Below, piece after piece: positions 53,505 to 56,743 of a DNA stretch of 56,743 nucleotides. The stretch comes from Sulfurovum sp. UBA1140 (GTDB taxonomy: Bacteria; Campylobacterota; Campylobacteria; Campylobacterales; Sulfurovaceae). The DNA lies in the NCBI GenBank assembly GCA_002311915.1, contig DCAF01000011.1, positions 12,221 to 68,963 on the forward strand, written 5' to 3'. Position numbers and translations under genes: made by a program. The notes beneath the pieces are model-generated. The model was not told the origin of the DNA. It searched no databases and saw only the letters and a list, made by a program, of their open reading frames with translations. How positions within the stretch are numbered: the first letter of the stretch is position 1; the number at the start of each line of letters is the position of its first letter.

Positions 53505-54299
53505 CTAGTCGTCTTTAATGAAAACTTTAGCATACATTCCAGGGAAGATATTTTTGTCACCTCTATCAAAAGTGATACGCATTTTTATTTTGTGGGTCAT
53601 GGGGTTGGCATCGGGAACAATGGCTTTAATCGTTCCAATGGTCTTATATTGAATTGAAGGAATCTCAATCATAAGTCTTAGCCCCTCTCTTACTTTTGAA
53701 ATTATGCTTTCAGAGACAGAAACATCAATCTCTAGGTGTTCAGTATCTACAATCATAATGGTCATCATTCCTGGCATAATCATGTCCCCAGGTTTAATGT
53801 TTCTTTGAACCACTACTCCGTCAGATGGAGCTTTCATTTTAAGATAATTAAATACCGTTGCCATCTGTTTGGCTTTAATTGAGGCTTGTTCTACCATCAC
53901 TTGTGCTGCTTCTAACATTGCGGTGACATTCTCTGCTTGTGCTTCTAAATCATCTATATCGGTCATAGGCATCATGCTACTATGTTTGGTTTTTAGTCGC
54001 TCTTTTCTTCTGCTGATATTTTCCAGCTTTTGTCGCCAAAACTCCACAATAATTTTTGATTGCTCTAACATTAGGTCTGCTTGTGACTTCATAATATCAA
54101 ATTCAGCAGACTCCATCTCGTAAAGGTCATCTTCTCTTTTTACTTTATCACCAAGTTTAACAAATACCTTTTTAACATACCCCATATATCGGCTTCCAAT
54201 CATTTTTTGACCATCCGATACAACGGTACCTGTTAGAGTAATATTGTCTGCTTTGAGTGAAATTATGAGTAGAAAAGTTACAATTAATATTTTTTTCAT
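53505..54299 (-). CDS. Periplasmic adaptor (HlyD/RND membrane-fusion type)
   Basis: 264 residues. Signal peptide residues 1-17 (ILIVTFLLIISLKA). Lipoyl-like halves: TVVSDGQKMIGSRYMGYVKKVFVKLGDKVKREDDLYEM and LKMKAPSDGVVVQRNIKPGDMI around a helical hairpin (AQADLMLEQSKII...AEN-VTAM); beta-barrel DVSVSESIISKVREGLRLMIE. Bridges inner- and outer-membrane efflux parts. The pump itself is not adjacent; the preceding gene is a cytochrome c. Short for the family. Confidence 0.85.
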   Translation of the reverse strand: MKKILIVTFLLIISLKADNITLTGTVVSDGQKMIGSRYMGYVKKVFVKLGDKVKREDDLYEMESAEFDIMKSQADLMLEQSKIIVEFWRQKLENISRRKERLKTKHSSMMPMTDIDDLEAQAENVTAMLEAAQVMVEQASIKAKQMATVFNYLKMKAPSDGVVVQRNIKPGDMIMPGMMTIMIVDTEHLEIDVSVSESIISKVREGLRLMIEIPSIQYKTIGTIKAIVPDANPMTHKIKMRITFDRGDKNIFPGMYAKVFIKDD

Positions 54300-54326
54300 C
54301 TTCGCCCTTTCATTAACGTAATATAT

Positions 54327-54746
54327 TTACCATTTTCTTAAGTTGATATGGCATTTTAGACACTGCTGAGTGATTTTACTATAGGCTTGAAGTGCTTGTA
54401 CTGCATCACCACTAGAGAATCGGTCTTCAATGTCTTTTGCTTTATTTTTGATTTTTTTGCGTATCTTATTGCTCATTTTTAGGTCATTGTTAAGCCACCG
54501 TTCATAGATGTCTTTATTGTTGACTTCTGCATTGATGGGACGAATGTTTTCGATGGTAGCAGAAAGCACTTTTACGCCATCTTTAACAATATCCAGGTTG
54601 TTGTAGAAAAATCCTGCTTGTATGTCTTGCATCGCTTGAGCCATTTTTTGCATGTCGAGTATTCTCTCTCCTTGAGTATACCCCTCTTCACCTTGGGCAA
54701 ACGCAAAAGTAGTTGCAATGATTGGAATGAGTAGTAGTTTTTTCAT
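54327..54746 (-). CDS. Cytochrome c (class II, c'-like)
   Basis: 139 residues. Signal peptide ending FAFAQ (residue 18), helical body, and a C-terminal heme-binding motif CLKCH (C129, C132, H133), the position typical of cytochrome c'/c-556 proteins. Periplasmic electron carrier or gas-binding heme protein. It precedes the adaptor gene with a 27-base gap, suggesting an operon and a possible link between metal or oxidant stress and efflux. Confidence 0.85.
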   Translation of the reverse strand: MKKLLLIPIIATTFAFAQGEEGYTQGERILDMQKMAQAMQDIQAGFFYNNLDIVKDGVKVLSATIENIRPINAEVNNKDIYERWLNNDLKMSNKIRKKIKNKAKDIEDRFSSGDAVQALQAYSKITQQCLKCHINLRKW

Positions 54747-54920
54747 TTGGTATCCTTGTTATAATAATTTGTTAATAGTATTGTAACAGATTATCTTTAA
54801 TTACTAAATTACATTTATTAACATAATTTAAATTCATTATTTAATTTTATATAGTTTAAGTATTTATTCAAATGATTCTTGGTAGTATTTTCATATCCCA
54901 TATTCATAAAAAGGAATTAT

Positions 54921-55931
54921 ATGAAAAGATTCGTAACAACCTGTGTAGCAGCGGCAGCAGTATTAACAAGTGTACAAGCAGATTTTAGTTTTGGAGACAT
55001 GTTTAAAGATATGAAAGATGCAGCAACAAGCATGAGCAAAGATGCTAAAGACTCTGTAACAGCCATGAAAGATGGTGCTGTAGAGACTTCTAAAAGTGCT
55101 GAAAGAACAGTTACCAACGTAAGTGCTGATGCTAAAGATAGTGCTGTTAAAGTTTCAGACGATCTTAAAACTGCAGAGATTGCAACTTCAAAAGATACAA
55201 GAGATTCAGTGGTAGAGTTAGCAGAAGATACTAAAGATTCTATTACAAATACAACTAAAGATCTTAAAGATAGTACAACCATTGCTTCAAAAGATATGAA
55301 AGATTCTGCTGTTGCCATCTCTAAAGATGCAAGTGATACGACTAAAACAGTATCAAATGATACAAGAGACTCAGTTAAAACTGTATCTAATGACACAACA
55401 GACTCAGTTAAAACAGTATCAAACGATACTACAGATTCAGTTAAAACTGTATCTAATGACACAACTGCTTCAGTTAAAACAGTATCAAATGATACTACAG
55501 CTTCAGTTAAAACAGTTTCAAATGACACAAGAGATTCTGTTAAAGAGGTATCTAATGACACAACAGATTCTGTAAAAACAGTATCTAATGACACAACAGA
55601 TTCAGTTAAAACAGTTTCAAATGACACAAGAGACTCTGTTAAAGAGGTATCTAATGACACAACAGACTCTGTAAAAACTATATCTAATGATTCAAAAGAC
55701 TCTGTTAAAACTGTATCTAATGATATGGATGATGCAACTAAAACAGTATCTAATGATTCAAGAGATTCAGTAAAAACTGTTTCAGACAATGCGAATGATT
55801 CAACTAAAACAGTATCTAATGACACAAGAGACTCTGTAAAAGAGGTATCTAACGACACAACAGATGCGACTAAAACCATTTCAAATGACGCTAACGATGT
55901 AACTAAAGAAGTTAGCGTAGATAACAAATAA
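54921..55931 (+). CDS. Secreted LEA-like protein of tandem 11-residue repeats
   Basis: 336 residues from ATG 54921 with AAGGAA upstream; an earlier start at 54879 is unlikely. Signal peptide MKRFVTTCVAAAAVLTSVQA. The rest is a repeat of 11 residues with consensus D-T-T-D-S-V-K-T-V-S-N; 18 close copies span 55326-55919, and more divergent copies (DMKDAATSMSK, DTRDSVVELAE) fill the N-terminal part. Period 11, high Asp/Lys/Thr/Ser and no Cys in the mature part recall group 3 LEA and apolipoprotein-like amphipathic helices. Predicted periplasmic or surface; a desiccation, freezing or membrane-protection role is inference. Confidence 0.85.
   Translation: MKRFVTTCVAAAAVLTSVQADFSFGDMFKDMKDAATSMSKDAKDSVTAMKDGAVETSKSAERTVTNVSADAKDSAVKVSDDLKTAEIATSKDTRDSVVELAEDTKDSITNTTKDLKDSTTIASKDMKDSAVAISKDASDTTKTVSNDTRDSVKTVSNDTTDSVKTVSNDTTDSVKTVSNDTTASVKTVSNDTTASVKTVSNDTRDSVKEVSNDTTDSVKTVSNDTTDSVKTVSNDTRDSVKEVSNDTTDSVKTISNDSKDSVKTVSNDMDDATKTVSNDSRDSVKTVSDNANDSTKTVSNDTRDSVKEVSNDTTDATKTISNDANDVTKEVSVDNK
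55326..55919 (+). repeat. 18 tandem 33-bp units coding for the 11-residue repeats
   Basis: 594 bases in register, with units such as GTATCTAATGACACAACAGA differing at a few third positions. Several neighbouring units are almost identical, so copy number can vary by slippage or unequal crossing-over, and short-read assembly may have mis-sized it. Not a CRISPR array: units abut without spacers. Confidence 0.95.
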
Positions 55932-55943
55932 TCGCATTGATAC

Positions 55944-55965
55944 TCCACCCCATAAATGAGGTGGA
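55944..55965 (+). repeat. Left-end hairpin of the IS element
   Basis: TCCACC - loop CCATAAATGA - GGTGGA, a six-base stem. Lies 13 bases after the repeat-protein stop, so the IS inserted right behind that gene; the hairpin might also act as its transcription terminator. Confidence 0.7.
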
Positions 55966-55980
55966 TTCTTCATCCATAGC

Positions 55981-56184
55981 TTAAACAGCTATTTTAAGTG
56001 AAGCATTGTTGTCGTGTATCCCACGAGCAAGTATGTTTTTAGAAGCATTTATATCTGCATTTGCAGTATGCCCACAAGAAATACATACAAACTTTGCTTG
56101 TGATTGTCTATTTTCTTTTTGAGAAGAGATAATCTGTTTTTGTTCTTTGTTTGGATACAGACGAACTTTTACAGCTTTTAACAT
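55981..56184 (-). pseudogene. tnpB: TnpB remnant, in-frame internal deletion
   Basis: 67 residues. The N-terminal start MLKAVKVRLYPNKEQK is typical of TnpB and is joined directly to a C-terminal zinc-ribbon part (FVCISCGHTANADINASKNILARG). The usual 350-400-residue protein with the RuvC-like nuclease core is missing. AAGGAG before the ATG is intact. Cannot be an active RNA-guided nuclease. Confidence 0.9.
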
Positions 56185-56269
56185 TTCTTCTCCTTTTTAA
56201 TATGGTGTGCTATTGATATTTTACCAAATTAACGATACTATGTCAATAGTTTATCAAAAGGTGTTCATT

Positions 56270-56674
56270 ATGGAAATTGTAAAAGAACGACACGCAACAC
56301 ATTTACTTCATGCCCACTTAGTTTTTGTAACTAAATACAGATACAAAGTTTTAAAAGGTAAACACATCGAGTATTTAAGAACTGTATTTAATGAAACCAT
56401 CGAAGAAATGGGTGGAACTTTAGAGGAATTTGACGGTGAAGCCGACCATGTTCACTTACTTATTCAGTATCCCCCAAAATGGTCTATCTCTAAAATTGTA
56501 AACAACCTAAAGGGCAGATCAAGTCGTTTACTTAGAAGAGATATGCCTGATATTAAAGAAAGATATTGGGGCAAAGCAGGGCTGTGGCATAGGTCTTATT
56601 TTGCAGGAAGTGTAGGCGGTGCTCCGCTTGAAATAGTAAAACAGTACATTGAACAGCAGAAAACACCTGACTAA
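56270..56674 (+). CDS. tnpA: IS200/IS605 transposase TnpA (Y1)
   Basis: 134 residues from ATG 56270. HUH motif HVH (residues 60-62, ADHVHLL), catalytic Tyr126 (VKQYIEQQ), and the typical VTKYRYKVLKG and KERYWGKAGLWHRSYFAGSVG stretches. All needed residues are present, so the enzyme may be active as a single-strand DNA transposase. A frame extending upstream to 56207 lies in the intergenic region. An internally deleted copy is at 44990-45117. Confidence 0.96.
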   Translation: MEIVKERHATHLLHAHLVFVTKYRYKVLKGKHIEYLRTVFNETIEEMGGTLEEFDGEADHVHLLIQYPPKWSISKIVNNLKGRSSRLLRRDMPDIKERYWGKAGLWHRSYFAGSVGGAPLEIVKQYIEQQKTPD

Positions 56675-56702
56675 TATTCGCTAAAGCAAATGTAGCTTAT
56701 AT

Positions 56703-56730
56703 CCACCACTTGAAAGAGGTGGTTTTACGC
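56703..56730 (+). repeat. Right-end hairpin of the IS element
   Basis: CCACC - loop - GGTGG followed by TTTTACGC. Matches the left hairpin stem and the two relic hairpins near 448 and 3352. Confidence 0.7.
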
Positions 56731-56743
56731 TACAGTTTGATAA

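Larger units (their letters stand above)
55940..56735 (+). mobile_element. IS200/IS605-family element with intact tnpA and degenerate tnpB
   Basis: Left end hairpin 55944-55965 (TCCACC...GGTGGA) and right end hairpin 56703-56722 (CCACC...GGTGG) followed by TTTTACGC. Divergent tnpB (remnant) and tnpA (intact) between them. Exact cleavage sites are not determined. No terminal inverted repeats or target duplication are expected for this family. Confidence 0.85.

Noticed and set aside
55326..55919. CRISPR array
   Set aside because: Repeats abut without unique spacers and code in frame for 11-residue units; no cas genes are present.
54917..55948. Long open frame of 343 residues antisense to the repeat protein
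   Set aside because: It is produced by the repeated 33-bp units read backwards; its peptide is a low-complexity Ser/Glu/Val repeat and there is no ribosome-binding site or signal.

Overview
The window is AT-rich, gene-dense chromosomal DNA from a Campylobacterota bacterium (former Epsilonproteobacteria), most like a free-living Sulfurimonas/Sulfurovum-type organism. The best evidence is gene order. From memory, tgt, a COG3400/TrkA-C protein, aroB, an mscS-type channel, mtaB and an FtsH-like gene (4857-13341) follow the order of Helicobacter pylori HP0281-HP0286, and fabZ-lpxA-clpX-mreB-mreC (16594-20938) follows Campylobacter jejuni Cj0273-Cj0277. A BioV-type biotin esterase gene agrees with this. 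The species is not identifiable by reading alone.

Layout. 1-3900: minus-strand BatD-like / MoxR / DUF58 cassette, a small secreted His-rich protein and the edge of a response-regulator gene; two hairpins resembling IS200/IS605 ends flank the cassette; then a YqeY gene. 3955-4875: a small hypothetical gene and two tandem paralogous 49-residue ORFs, each with its own promoter-like box. 4857-14146: tgt, then the plus-strand run COG3400-aroB-mscS-mtaB-FtsH-like-bioV, ending in a HIT-family pseudogene. 14126-22443: minus-strand run queH, fabZ, lpxA, clpX, mreB, mreC and a MotA/ExbB-like plus OmpA/MotB-like pair. 22497-25922: Pqi/MCE lipid-transport operon (pqiA split into two genes, pqiB, pqiC). 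26133-32603: accessory stretch with a DUF234 nuclease-like protein, mltG, a lipoprotein hydrolase, a MazF-type toxin-antitoxin pair, DUF2459, a CitE-like lyase and a secreted RNase T2. 32720-39617: msbA-like exporter, aroA-pheT-pheS, HIT gene. 39645-47469: argD, TolC-like, hemL, tonB, phnA, nadE. 47693-54746: GGDEF/EAL protein, cyclophilin, pyrF, tRNA-Ser(GCU), AmrB/AmrA (MEMO/AMMECR1), an efflux adaptor and a cytochrome c. 54921-56743: a secreted LEA-like 11-residue-repeat protein and an IS200/IS605 element with intact tnpA and a gutted tnpB.

Main themes. Core envelope and cell-shape functions (LpxA, FabZ, MreB/C, MltG, MsbA, Pqi/MCE, TonB, TolC) share the window with aromatic biosynthesis (aroB, aroA), cofactor synthesis (bioV, hemL, nadE) and queuosine modification (tgt and queH, in separate loci). 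Small-scale decay and IS activity recur: a deleted HIT gene, a possibly deleted response regulator, a 128-bp internally deleted IS copy whose DNA now encodes the last residues of NadE, and a 70-bp dispersed repeat family with two clear copies and one partial copy. The most unusual items are the twin 49-residue proteins, the FtsH-like protein lacking its zinc-binding HExxH motif, the QueH gene whose conserved N-terminus has no standard start codon, and the 11-mer repeat protein. I found no CRISPR array, rRNA operon or complete known defence system.
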